Source: Gimesia fumaroli
GTDB lineage: Bacteria; Planctomycetota; Planctomycetia; Planctomycetales; Planctomycetaceae
Length of the DNA: 64,000 nt
Direction: 5' to 3'
NCBI RefSeq assembly: GCF_007754425.1
Contig: NZ_CP037452.1
Location: forward strand, 6,737,164 to 6,801,163
Shown: positions 19,148 through 27,614 of the stretch, piece by piece
How the letters are laid out: each line of letters starts with the position of its first letter
How positions within the stretch are numbered: the first letter of the stretch is position 1
Notes under the pieces: generated by a model
The model's input: the letters and a program-made list of their open reading frames with translations, nothing else
What the model was told of the DNA's origin: nothing
Database searches by the model: none
Position numbers and translations under genes: made by a program

Positions 19148-19537
19148 GTAAGTATCTCACTTTAACGATAGAAAAAAATACAAAAGGGGGTCCAGCTTTT
19201 GAGAATAACAGGCAATCAACCATTCATCGAGTCTTAGCCGCTATTCTTCCAGCAGCTTTTTGCGGATTACTGGTACTGGGTTTAAAGCATTCCCAGGGAA
19301 TCTGATAAACAGGAATCACAGCCCGCGCACATGTGCTGTACCAACAACGGTCACTGAGCAGGTACCGATTATATCGATCAAACGGCTTGTGGTGTCAAAC
19401 CGAAACAGGATGAGTGAATAGGTGTGGAGAACTGGGGCTATCGGTTAAGCAGGGGCAAGTTTAGTGACGAAGTAGATTCTAACTGTTTCCAGATTTCAAT
19501 TTTGTTTGCTGAAATTATCATGTAGAGGAATAGACCA
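19148..19537. other. Divergent intergenic region
   Basis: This 390-bp stretch separates the isomerase-like and YTV-type genes and must hold both promoters. No clear -35/-10 pair, sigma-54 site or RNA gene was recognised. Confidence 0.4.
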
Positions 19538-20905
19538 ATGAAAAACGCAACCTGGATTCCCCTTCTGGCGGCCGCTCTGATAATGGCCTGCTTTGGGGAG
19601 CAAGCCCAGGCAGGATACCTGGGAGCAGGTAGTTATAATTGTTGCCCCACAGAAGCATGTACTTCTTGTGGCGATTACTGTGCTGCCAAAGAATGCTCGA
19701 GTACCTGCTACAAAACTGTCGTAGAAACCGTATGGGAAAAGCAGAACTATACCTGTCAAAAAACAGTGTATGACACGATCTGCGAAAAAGTTCCCGTGCA
19801 ATACACCAAGAACGTTTACAAGACCTGCTACCGTGATGAATGCTATACGGTTTGCAAGCCTGTTTACAACACCTGTTATCGCGACGTCTGCTACAAAGTC
19901 TGCCGTCCCGTTTACAAAACCTGCTACCGCACTGTAACCTGCAAACGCCGACGGCCTGTGTACAATACCTGCTATCGCGACGTCTGCTACACAGTCTGCA
20001 AGCCGGTTTACAACACCTGCTACCGAGATGTTTGCTACAACGTAAGACGTCCGATTTGTGAAACCCACTATCGTGATGTTTGCTGCACCATTTATAAAAC
20101 GAATTACAAAACCTGTTACCGAGATGTATGTCGGACTGTTTGCAAGCCCGTTCACACCTGGCACGACGTTGAAGTCTGCTGTGGCGAATGGAAAACAACA
20201 ACCGAACATTGCCCCGGTCCGGTTGTGGAAAAATGTGTCTGTGAGCCTGGAACCTGGGAATACGATTGCAGCTCATGCTGCCCGATCTACAAACCCGGTT
20301 GCTGCAAAACAGTCAAAGTACAGTGCCCCGGCACAACGATCTGCCGACGGATCTGGTGCCCCAAGACGGTCACCCGAAAAGTCTGCTGCACAACCTACAA
20401 ACGTGAGTGCGTCCAAGAACGGGTTCCTTACACAGTATGTGAGCGAGTTCCCTGCACCATTACCAAGCGAGTCCCTTACACTTGCGTTCGTTACGAATGT
20501 GAAACACGAACCAAGAAGGTTCCTTACACCACCTGCAAGATGGTACGTGAGTGCCGCACCCGCAAGGTTCCTTACACTACTTGCTGCTGGAAAGAAGAAT
20601 GCGTAACAAAACAGGTTCCTTACACCACTTGCACCATGGTTTCAGAATGTCGGACCCGCAAGGTTCCTTACACCACCTGCAGCTATGAGCAAAAAACCTG
20701 TACTCGTAAAGTTCCTTACACCACCTGTCAGCAGGTTTGCTGCACACGGTATGTAACTAAAAGAAAATGTGTACCACGAACGGTATGTGTTACTAAAACA
20801 CGATGTGTGCCGAGACAAGTTTGTCGGAAAGTACCAGTGACTGTCTGCTGCCCCGCGCCAAAGACATGCACTGCTCCTGCTCCTAAGACTTGTGTCAGCA
20901 ACTAG
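19538..20905 (+). CDS. Cysteine-rich YTV-type repeat wall protein
   Basis: The 455-aa protein has a signal peptide cut after AQAG (about residue 26) and a mature part with more than 70 cysteines. Two repeat classes are visible. About eight units of the type CYRDVCYTVCKPVYNT cover residues 95-210, and about eight units of the type TRKVPYTTC cover 300-410. Such Tyr-Thr-Val/Cys repeats define the YTV family described in Rhodopirellula and relatives, thought to form the disulfide-cross-linked planctomycete cell wall or surface layer. It has no catalytic motif. It is monocistronic with its own terminator, and AT-rich spacers on both sides fit high expression. Confidence 0.88.
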   Translation: MKNATWIPLLAAALIMACFGEQAQAGYLGAGSYNCCPTEACTSCGDYCAAKECSSTCYKTVVETVWEKQNYTCQKTVYDTICEKVPVQYTKNVYKTCYRDECYTVCKPVYNTCYRDVCYKVCRPVYKTCYRTVTCKRRRPVYNTCYRDVCYTVCKPVYNTCYRDVCYNVRRPICETHYRDVCCTIYKTNYKTCYRDVCRTVCKPVHTWHDVEVCCGEWKTTTEHCPGPVVEKCVCEPGTWEYDCSSCCPIYKPGCCKTVKVQCPGTTICRRIWCPKTVTRKVCCTTYKRECVQERVPYTVCERVPCTITKRVPYTCVRYECETRTKKVPYTTCKMVRECRTRKVPYTTCCWKEECVTKQVPYTTCTMVSECRTRKVPYTTCSYEQKTCTRKVPYTTCQQVCCTRYVTKRKCVPRTVCVTKTRCVPRQVCRKVPVTVCCPAPKTCTAPAPKTCVSN

Positions 20906-20954
20906 TCAAAGCGAAGCCAGAAGAGTTTTCAGCAACTGAAAATTGAAACTGCAG

Positions 20955-20989
20955 AAGGGCGGTTGATCTTAGATCAGCCGCCCTTTTTG
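20955..20989 (+). terminator. Rho-independent terminator of the YTV gene
   Basis: The 14-bp stem AAGGGCGGTTGATC/GATCAGCCGCCCTT has a 3-base loop and a following T run. Confidence 0.9.
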
Positions 20990-21420
20990 TATTTGGTGAG
21001 CGTCTCGTCTTCCTCTCCTGAAACAGTCTGACTGCAGGAGGCCTATCCCTGATTGAGGAATACTCTCCTTTTCCTTCCTGATCCCCGCTCCCTCTCTGTC
21101 TTATACAAGGCTTCTGAGCGTGATTCATATTCTGTCTGCTGTTAACTCCTTGTCGACGCGTGAAATAGGACTTCGTGTAAAACCGGTAACCGCTCTGGGG
21201 CTGTGTTTCCCTCCAGACAGCCACGATAAAAAGTGTGTTTTCCAGTTGAGAAACGGCATTTTTTTTAAGTTACTTGATTAACAGTAAACACTTGAAATCG
21301 TCAAAAGAGTTATTGTTTTCTGAAGAGGCCCGTTTACATTGAGGACACTTTGATTCTGCGGGCTGTGAATGGGATCACAAATACCGCTAACAAACCATGC
21401 ACGAACAAAGGAGAGCCAAG
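20990..21420. other. Intergenic region before a DUF1559 gene
   Basis: No gene is supported here; the open frames are short and without family resemblance. The 3' half is AT-rich and presumably holds the promoter of the DUF1559 gene. No definite box was identified. Confidence 0.4.
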
Positions 21421-22368
21421 ATGAAACGAAATTCTTTTCGAAGATCAGGTTTTACCCTGATCGAGCTACTTGTGGTCATTGCGATCATTGCCATTCTGAT
21501 TGCATTATTACTGCCGGCGGTGCAACAGGCACGAGAGGCAGCACGACGTTCCCAGTGTAAGAATAATCTGAAACAGATTGGACTGGCTCTGCATAATTAC
21601 CATGGTTCCCATCGTACTTTTCCTTCCGGTATTATCCGTTTAGGTTCTAAACCCGACTGGAACAATCTGTTAGGCTGGGGCACGATGATCCTGCCTTACC
21701 TGGATCAGGGGCCGCTTTACAATAAAATCAATGTCAATCAGGCATGGATGACAGGAGGCGGCTCTGCCAGTAATCTCAATGAGCCGGCTGCCAAAACCGG
21801 ACTGCCCGCTTTTGTCTGTCCCTCTGATGCAGGTAAATTAATTAATAAGGACAGCTGGAAGGTTGTCGATCCCAATACTTCTTCCACGAAAACAGAGGGG
21901 GTTGGTAAATCGAATTACCTGGGACTGCGTGGCTCCCGCCGTCTGTCCGATTTTGGTGGAGGAACAACCGCCCGCATGAGACAAGGAATTTTGGGCACTT
22001 GGAATAAGAGCGTATTAATCAAAGATATCAGCGACGGTACCAGCACGACATTGATGGTAGGGGAGCGGCATACAAAAGGCAGCAAAGTGGGTGGAATCTG
22101 GATTGGTGGATTCAGCAACGGCAGTAATAATGTCGATACCTTTTCGACCTGTGGTGAGATTCGGAATACAGCAAATAACTCTGCGACACCTTCAACCAAC
22201 TTTTTAATTAATGGCCCGCATAACAGAGCCTATTCCAGTATGCATGTGGGCGGTTGTCACTTTCTATACGCAGATGGGCACGCCGGATTTATCAGCGAAA
22301 ACATTGACTCCGACACTCTGATCGATATGTGCACCTTCGATCGAGATGAAGTCGTCAGCGAGATCTAG
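21421..22368 (+). CDS. DUF1559 pseudopilin-like protein
   Basis: The start is ATG 21421, with AAAGGAGAG five bases upstream. The upstream ATG at 21397 is rejected for lack of a binding site. The 315-aa product is a canonical DUF1559 protein. It has the prepilin signal [18 protein letters not shown], the extended helix LLPAVQQAREAARRSQCKNNLKQIGLALHNY, and the C-terminal HVGGCHFLYADGHAGF, which matches the family's 'GG-x-x-x-x-x-x-DG' end. The predicted location is the periplasm or cell surface, through a pseudopilin-type export route. Its own hairpin terminator follows. Confidence 0.92.
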   Translation: MKRNSFRRSGFTLIELLVVIAIIAILIALLLPAVQQAREAARRSQCKNNLKQIGLALHNYHGSHRTFPSGIIRLGSKPDWNNLLGWGTMILPYLDQGPLYNKINVNQAWMTGGGSASNLNEPAAKTGLPAFVCPSDAGKLINKDSWKVVDPNTSSTKTEGVGKSNYLGLRGSRRLSDFGGGTTARMRQGILGTWNKSVLIKDISDGTSTTLMVGERHTKGSKVGGIWIGGFSNGSNNVDTFSTCGEIRNTANNSATPSTNFLINGPHNRAYSSMHVGGCHFLYADGHAGFISENIDSDTLIDMCTFDRDEVVSEI

Positions 22369-22387
22369 TCTGTGTACAGCGCAAATG

Positions 22388-22424
22388 AAAACGTCTGTCT
22401 TCTTAATTAAGACAGACGTTTTCG
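22388..22424. terminator. Bidirectional terminator
   Basis: The perfect 14-bp stem AAAACGTCTGTCTT/AAGACAGACGTTTT lies between the convergent DUF1559 gene and the small lipoprotein gene, and its A/T ends suit both strands. Confidence 0.85.
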
Positions 22425-22441
22425 ATTGGCAGGTTCCTGCT

Positions 22442-22603
22442 TCAACAATAGTCTTTTGAGAAACTGGAATCCAGTAAGGTCGTATCATCTGGTTCTGGAG
22501 TCGTCTCTTTCGGCATATCCTTTGGACCAGAATCGTCTCCGCAACCAGTCGCCAAACCTGTGATTCCACAAAGACAAATCAGCATCAAAAATGTTTTTTT
22601 CAT
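22442..22603 (-). CDS. Small lipoprotein (53 aa) after a DUF1559 gene
   Basis: This gene is short and easily missed. ATG 22603 opens a 53-codon frame ending at TGA 22442. The product has a Lys-rich start (MKKTF), a hydrophobic stretch and a lipobox-like LATGC at residues 17-21. An acidic 32-residue tail follows, rich in Asp, Glu, Pro and Thr. It lies 35 bp after the end of the DUF1559 gene on the same strand, so it is probably cotranscribed. Tiny lipoproteins directly downstream of DUF1559 genes are a recurrent planctomycete arrangement. The role is unknown. Confidence 0.75.
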   Translation of the reverse strand: MKKTFLMLICLCGITGLATGCGDDSGPKDMPKETTPEPDDTTLLDSSFSKDYC

Positions 22604-22638
22604 AGTAGTTCCTTTGTCTCAGAGCTAAAAATCATTCA

Positions 22639-23676
22639 CTAAAATTCGCCGATGGTTTCACCCCCCATCATGCTGCCCAATGCCCCCCAGACACCATAAG
22701 GGCTCTTGCCAGTCGTAGCCTGAGCGGCGCTCGTATTGCCGGTATCGATATTTTCGCTAACGAACCGGACCGCACCATCCCCCATCAATACGTGACAACC
22801 GCCTGTATGCAGACTGCTGGCAGAGTAGATGCCCCATCCCTGATGGCCACTGGAAGAACAGGATGGACTGTTGGGGGCCAGAACAGTTGTGATACCAGAG
22901 TAGAACGGGTAGCCAATGGCCCAGCGTTGCCCCATACGGTGGCTGTCCATCGTGACGTTGTAGGAATTCCCTGTTACCGTTGCCAGACAGGCAGACGGGT
23001 TTGTATCCAGGTTGGAGATATTAGCTGCGACACGCCCCAGATAGGAACCGGTTCCTCCCAGTTCCCGTTCTGCCATCAGAATCGTATTACTGGTTCCGTC
23101 CACAAAGTCGCGCATGCGAGTATCGGACAACCAACCAAAAGGTCCACGTGGATTCTTCGAGGAAATGTTATCGTTAATGGTGTCTCCCACACTCAGGCAG
23201 TAGCTGCGTGGCGCCAGTCCCCCTTCTGCACGTGGAGGAACGGGGGAAGAAGGGCAGAGCATGATGTCCAGATGCGGTTGTGGAAACGTAGCCGCACTAT
23301 TGGGGCGGCCGCCCTGACTGGGCAGAGAAGAAATTTCGTTCCAGAGATTTGCCTGGTCAAGGAAAGGCAACAGGAAAACAATCCCACTCATCCAGCTGCG
23401 ATTGCCGGTCCCGGTATCTACCAGGCCGGCTCCCGTGACATCGCCCCCCGCGCCTCCTTTCAGGCAAGGCAACATGCGATAGGTCTCTGAATAATTATGC
23501 ATTGCCAGACCAAACTGTTTCAAATTATTCTTACATTGTGAGCGACGGGCCGCTTCGCGCGCCTGCTGGACGGCGGGCAGCAGCAAGGCAATTAAGATCG
23601 CGATAATGGCAATCACAACGAGTAACTCAATGAGCGTGAAACCACGAATCCGGTTTCCTGGTGGTGACTGTTGCAT
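22639..23676 (-). CDS. DUF1559 pseudopilin-like protein
   Basis: This 345-aa canonical DUF1559 protein has [18 protein letters not shown] at residues 11-29, the LLPAVQQAREAARRSQCKNNLKQ helix, and LHTGGCHVLMGDGAVRFV near the C-terminus. The start ATG 23676 is followed by a short polar leader before the prepilin cleavage glycine. It heads a two-gene unit with the 53-aa lipoprotein. It lies downstream of the FecR/sigma pair on the same strand (gap 124 bp) and could be part of that regulon. Confidence 0.92.
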   Translation of the reverse strand: MQQSPPGNRIRGFTLIELLVVIAIIAILIALLLPAVQQAREAARRSQCKNNLKQFGLAMHNYSETYRMLPCLKGGAGGDVTGAGLVDTGTGNRSWMSGIVFLLPFLDQANLWNEISSLPSQGGRPNSAATFPQPHLDIMLCPSSPVPPRAEGGLAPRSYCLSVGDTINDNISSKNPRGPFGWLSDTRMRDFVDGTSNTILMAERELGGTGSYLGRVAANISNLDTNPSACLATVTGNSYNVTMDSHRMGQRWAIGYPFYSGITTVLAPNSPSCSSSGHQGWGIYSASSLHTGGCHVLMGDGAVRFVSENIDTGNTSAAQATTGKSPYGVWGALGSMMGGETIGEF

Positions 23677-23800
23677 GATTCTCTCCTTCTATTCTTATGA
23701 ATAATGACGTTGCTTGAGTTCGATTCAGGTATCAGCTTGAGAACAAGGTGTACCATTCCGAAAGTTCAATGATTTGGAGAACGCTTTCTGATAAAAATAT

Positions 23801-25168
23801 TCAAGGGGACGCTACCAGCACTCGAAATTCGTCAACATAAGTCGTCCCCGTGAACAACTGAAAAGACAGTTTTTTTCGATCTGGTGAAAGTACAATGACA
23901 TCCTGTCTGGTTCCGTCCTTGGAGAGCCTGGTTTCGATTTCCTGATGCTTAATCTTCTGGCCTGGAAATTGATGAAACATTGGATTCAGATACTCATCCG
24001 ATGCTTCCAACATTTGATTCGTCGTGATAATGCCTAGTACGGGTTGCTTGAAAACGATTTCGCCGGCGACCGGCATCATGTCGTCCTGGTTACTGGCGGG
24101 ATCATAGTACACACGGTAGCAATCCACTTTCATGCCACGCGAAATGAGGTCCGATTCTTTTTCGATCTGGTCGTAAGACCAATAGCTGCCGGGTTGAGAG
24201 ATCGAGACCTTGAGATCAGAATCCAGTTGCACATCGCGTTTTTCCGGAAACAGAAATACGGTTTCATCTCGTTCCAGTACCTGAAACGTGCCCCGGGCAA
24301 TCGCAGCTGGCAGGTGTTCCTGAAAGACGACCGATTCCGAAAAGCTGAGAACTGGATAATCTCGTGAGATCAGGGGAATAAAATCGCTGCTGGAATAGTT
24401 TTGTGTTTGTATTTTTCTGGTGACCGAATCAATCCTTACTGCTTCATTTGCCCGAATTTCATGCGTTGATCCATCGGTCGTGCCGCTGCCGACCTGCACC
24501 TTCCCACGATAGACTTTCACGTCGGTATTTTGCTCTGCACCAACATTGACTGAAAACGAGGTGCCCAGATCAATGATTCGGCCGGCATGGGTCTCCACCG
24601 TAAAACCGTGTCCCGCTTCGGGGATGTCGGCAACTAACATTCCCTCTTCAAGAGAAATCTCGTTCGATCCGCTGGTAGTAAACAGAGCGGGCGCTTTCAC
24701 ATGAACGATGGAGCCTGACCCAAAGCGGATTTCGATTTCGCCCCGGAGCAGATGCCGATACGAACCAGACAATAAAGGCTCTTCCTGAGTGATGGGACCG
24801 GATTTCCAATGACTGTCCTGCAAAGGAATGACGTGCGCAACGGGTGATGTCAGATGTACAAACAACAGCCCCCCCAATACGAGACAGACACAAGTGAGGG
24901 CATAAAGAATCTGACTCCAGTTTCGGTTGGAAACCTGGATCGATGCTGCCAGATGTGTCGGTTCCTGTGAGTCAGGACTGTCTGTATAAACCCATTCTAA
25001 CTGCGCTTGTAACACCGAAAACTGGGCAAAGAAAATTCTGGCTTCCGGATCTGATTTCAAACGATCCTGAAGCAGACTGAGCTTTGCTTCATCCAACTGG
25101 TTGTCAAAATAGAGCGCCACCAGTTTCGGGAGCGGGTCTTCCCATTGAGCTGAAAGTTCTCTGATCAT
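23801..25168 (-). CDS. FecR-domain transmembrane anti-sigma/sensor protein
   Basis: The start is ATG 25168, sharing one base with the stop of the sigma-factor gene (TGATG), so the two are translationally coupled. The longer frame reading into the sigma gene is rejected. The 455-aa product has a cytoplasmic N-terminal anti-sigma-like segment, one transmembrane helix (around ILYALTCVCLVLGGLLFVHL) and a periplasmic FecR domain. That domain includes HVKAPALF, VETHAGRIIDLGTSFSV and DVKVYRGKVQVG. A beta-rich C-terminal domain follows. By family knowledge it should restrain or activate the cognate sigma factor in response to an external cue. Confidence 0.88.
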   Translation of the reverse strand: MIRELSAQWEDPLPKLVALYFDNQLDEAKLSLLQDRLKSDPEARIFFAQFSVLQAQLEWVYTDSPDSQEPTHLAASIQVSNRNWSQILYALTCVCLVLGGLLFVHLTSPVAHVIPLQDSHWKSGPITQEEPLLSGSYRHLLRGEIEIRFGSGSIVHVKAPALFTTSGSNEISLEEGMLVADIPEAGHGFTVETHAGRIIDLGTSFSVNVGAEQNTDVKVYRGKVQVGSGTTDGSTHEIRANEAVRIDSVTRKIQTQNYSSSDFIPLISRDYPVLSFSESVVFQEHLPAAIARGTFQVLERDETVFLFPEKRDVQLDSDLKVSISQPGSYWSYDQIEKESDLISRGMKVDCYRVYYDPASNQDDMMPVAGEIVFKQPVLGIITTNQMLEASDEYLNPMFHQFPGQKIKHQEIETRLSKDGTRQDVIVLSPDRKKLSFQLFTGTTYVDEFRVLVASP

Positions 25169-25695
25169 CAGATGCGAGACCTTGCTGCGATTGTTTTTTG
25201 GATGCAATCCTGAAGTCGCAGCCTGATCCTCAACAACATCACACCAATCGCTTTTTCTGACTTTCCCCAATAGCTGGCTATATTTTTGAGGGGCATGAAT
25301 TGGCCATATCGCTGCTTCATCATGGTCTGTTTGTCATCAGGCAGTAACGTAATACAGGAACGCAAGGCTTCGATCTGATCATTGAAAAGATCGGGCATGC
25401 TCTCAATTGTTTCAGACATGCTGTCGAGCAACTCATCATCGAACAACAGCCGGCTTCGCTTTTTATCACGCCAGTACGATTGAATTTTGTAAAATGCGAC
25501 CTTACGTGACCAGGCAAGGAAATTGGTACCGGGAGTAAAACTATCTCGCTTTTCCAGCAGACATTGGTTGATATCCTGCAGCAAATCACGTGCATCCGTC
25601 GTATTTCCAATCAGAGAAAGGACATACGCATGAAGTGGCCCCTGGTGCTGCAACAGTTGCTGAAAAAACACGTTGTTAACAACGACTTCGTTCAT
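25168..25695 (-). CDS. ECF-like RNA polymerase sigma-70 factor (planctomycete/verrucomicrobial type)
   Basis: The 175-aa protein has region 2 (DARDLLQDINQCLLEK and NFLAWSRKVAFYKIQSYWRDKK) and region 4 (LLPDDKQTMMKQRYGQFMPLKNIA...KSEKAIGVMLLRIRLRLQDCI). It matches the sigma-70 group found in multiple copies in planctomycetes next to FecR-domain proteins. It is encoded immediately before, and overlapping by one base, its probable FecR partner. Its target genes are unknown; the DUF1559-lipoprotein unit downstream is a candidate by position. Confidence 0.92.
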   Translation of the reverse strand: MNEVVVNNVFFQQLLQHQGPLHAYVLSLIGNTTDARDLLQDINQCLLEKRDSFTPGTNFLAWSRKVAFYKIQSYWRDKKRSRLLFDDELLDSMSETIESMPDLFNDQIEALRSCITLLPDDKQTMMKQRYGQFMPLKNIASYWGKSEKAIGVMLLRIRLRLQDCIQKTIAARSRI

Positions 25696-26139
25696 CGGAT
25701 CATTTTCAATTTCTAATCTGCATCTGGTTAATCTTTGATGAATCGGTGAGCCCTTCTTACTTCATTCCAGTGAGGGGGGGTGACGCTACAGGGAAAATCT
25801 ACTTTTTCCATATTTTTCTCGTTTTTGATTTATCAAAAGCGTTTTAACGCGAATTTTCTTTTCATGCTCGACGGTAATCGTCGTAATGGATTAGAGAGAA
25901 ACACCACTGTTCGTGCAGGTTCGTACTGAGAAACAAGGCAGAGAGAGCAATTCCGGTGCAACTGCAGCAGAAATCGGTTTTATTAAAGGGATTTTCCGGA
26001 ATCTCTATTATGGAACAGCGATGTTCTTAACAAGCTGTGATATTCGACTGTTTAATACGTTATTCCCAATATGTTCGTATTTCGAATACCTGGTCAAATA
26101 AACGGAAACAGACGGATTATAAATTCTCAGGAGACATTG
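25696..26139. other. Divergent intergenic region
   Basis: This 444-bp spacer, AT-rich in the middle, lies between the sigma-factor gene and the methyltransferase gene. A weak promoter candidate for the plus-strand gene is TTAACA at about 26026 with TTTAAT about 18 bp later. No gene is supported. Confidence 0.35.
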
Positions 26140-26952
26140 ATGGGCAATTCGAAACAGTATGTGATTCGAGGCGGGATCGAAGGCCGGGAGCGATTGCGAA
26201 TTTTGGCTCGCGTAATGCATGAAAGTACGGGAACGCTGCTCAATCGTCTGGAACTGACGGACGGACAGACATGCCTGGACGTCGGTTGTGGCGGCGGTGA
26301 TGTCACCCGAGAGCTTGCCAGCCGCGTCGCACCAGCGGGCAAAGCGGTGGGAACGGATATCGATGCCACGAAACTCGAGATCGCCCGCGAGGAATCCCGG
26401 GAAGCATCCATCAACAATATCGAGTTTCGTTTGTCAGACCTTTGTGAAGCACTGGGGGCTCCTGAATTTGACGTTGTCTATTCGCGATTTCTGCTAACCC
26501 ACCTCAGTGACCCGGTCGGTGCGGTTAAATCGTTCTTACGCCAACTGCGTCCCGGCGGCATTCTCGCTCTGGAAGATATCGACATCAGTGGTTCGTTTGC
26601 CTGGCCGGAATCGCCGGCCTTCCAAAGATTTTATAACCTCTTCTGCGCAGTGGTGCGAAACAGAGGAGGCGACCCGAATATGGGACAACGCCTGCCACTG
26701 CTGATGAAAGAATGCGGCCTGGAAGCAATCCAGGTCTCGGTCGTTCAACCAACCGGACTGACCGGCGACGTGAAGCGGCTCAATGGCCTGACGATGGAAA
26801 ACATCGCTGACGCTGTCCTGGCAGATGAGCTTGCGACGACTGAAGAAATCACTCAGATTGTCAGAGAGCTTAACGACTACGCCGACGACGAACGAACCCT
26901 GACAGGAGTCCCCCGCGTCGTACAAGTCTGGGGACGATTACCCTTCGCTTGA
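26140..26952 (+). CDS. Class I SAM-dependent methyltransferase
   Basis: The start is ATG 26140, with AGGAG six bases upstream, rather than the in-frame ATG at 26071. The 270-aa protein has the Rossmann-type methyltransferase motifs: motif I LDVGCGGGDVTREL, motif II GTDID, FDVVYSRFLLTHL (motif IV region) and LRPGGILALEDID. It resembles UbiE/Methyltransf_31-type enzymes. The substrate is unknown. It is monocistronic, between divergent sigma and convergent HAD genes. Confidence 0.88.
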   Translation: MGNSKQYVIRGGIEGRERLRILARVMHESTGTLLNRLELTDGQTCLDVGCGGGDVTRELASRVAPAGKAVGTDIDATKLEIAREESREASINNIEFRLSDLCEALGAPEFDVVYSRFLLTHLSDPVGAVKSFLRQLRPGGILALEDIDISGSFAWPESPAFQRFYNLFCAVVRNRGGDPNMGQRLPLLMKECGLEAIQVSVVQPTGLTGDVKRLNGLTMENIADAVLADELATTEEITQIVRELNDYADDERTLTGVPRVVQVWGRLPFA

Positions 26953-26999
26953 GAGCTTTACTTCCATTTAAAACGAAATGAAACAAAGAGGAAACTTCT

Positions 27000-27608
27000 T
27001 CATACCTTTTCCAAAATTGCATCCAAAGAAGAAATTTCTGTTGGAGCCAAATTCGTTTTTCTGGAGCGAACCAGTTGATAGCCCTGAATTCCTAATCGGG
27101 CCGGACCTTCTACATCTGATTTCAGACTGTCCCCGACCATCAACGTTTGTTGTGGCAAAGCTTTTAGCATGTTTAGTGTGATCTGATAGATCTCGGGATC
27201 TGGTTTAATCAAACCACAGTCGCAGGAAAAAACAATCACGTCAAAAAACTGTCCCAGATGATGTTTGAAGAAGGGGTATTTATAAGGCGTGGCAAGATTA
27301 GAAATGACAGCCGTCTGAATATTGCGTATCTTCAAAGCCTCCAGTGTCGAGATCGTATCTGAAAACAAAACAGCTGATTCCAAATCTTCCTGCAGTTGTT
27401 TTAACAGCGTGGTCAAATCTTCCTGCTGGTCCAGGCTTATCATCTCTGTGAATTGATCCAGCGTAAAACAGTCAGTGGTCATAGCCAGCCTAATGGCCTT
27501 GCGAGTATTGATCCCCCTGTTTCTTTGGGCCAAATGAAGAAATGGTTTGGTATCCCGCTCCAAATGAATGAGTGTTCCATACAAATCAAAAATGACCGAT
27601 TGAATCAT
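27000..27608 (-). CDS. HAD-family hydrolase
   Basis: The 202-aa protein shows all four HAD motifs: FDLYGTL (motif I, nucleophile Asp8, with Tyr in place of the second Asp, as in haloacid-dehalogenase and Had-like phosphatase subfamilies), VISNLA (II), KPDPEIY (III) and VGDSLKSDVEGPARLG (IV). It should act on small phosphorylated or halogenated metabolites in the cytoplasm. It starts 6 bp after the end of the upstream secreted hydrolase gene, so the two are cotranscribed. Confidence 0.9.
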   Translation of the reverse strand: MIQSVIFDLYGTLIHLERDTKPFLHLAQRNRGINTRKAIRLAMTTDCFTLDQFTEMISLDQQEDLTTLLKQLQEDLESAVLFSDTISTLEALKIRNIQTAVISNLATPYKYPFFKHHLGQFFDVIVFSCDCGLIKPDPEIYQITLNMLKALPQQTLMVGDSLKSDVEGPARLGIQGYQLVRSRKTNLAPTEISSLDAILEKV

Positions 27609-27614
27609 AGCCTG

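Noticed and set aside
19496-20276. Long antisense frames over the YTV protein
   Set aside because: They arise from the repeated codons of the cysteine-rich gene; no family resemblance, no start signal.
19800-20750. Regular DNA repeats that could be taken for a CRISPR array
   Set aside because: Repeats are in-frame coding units of the YTV protein; spacers are not unique and no cas genes are present.
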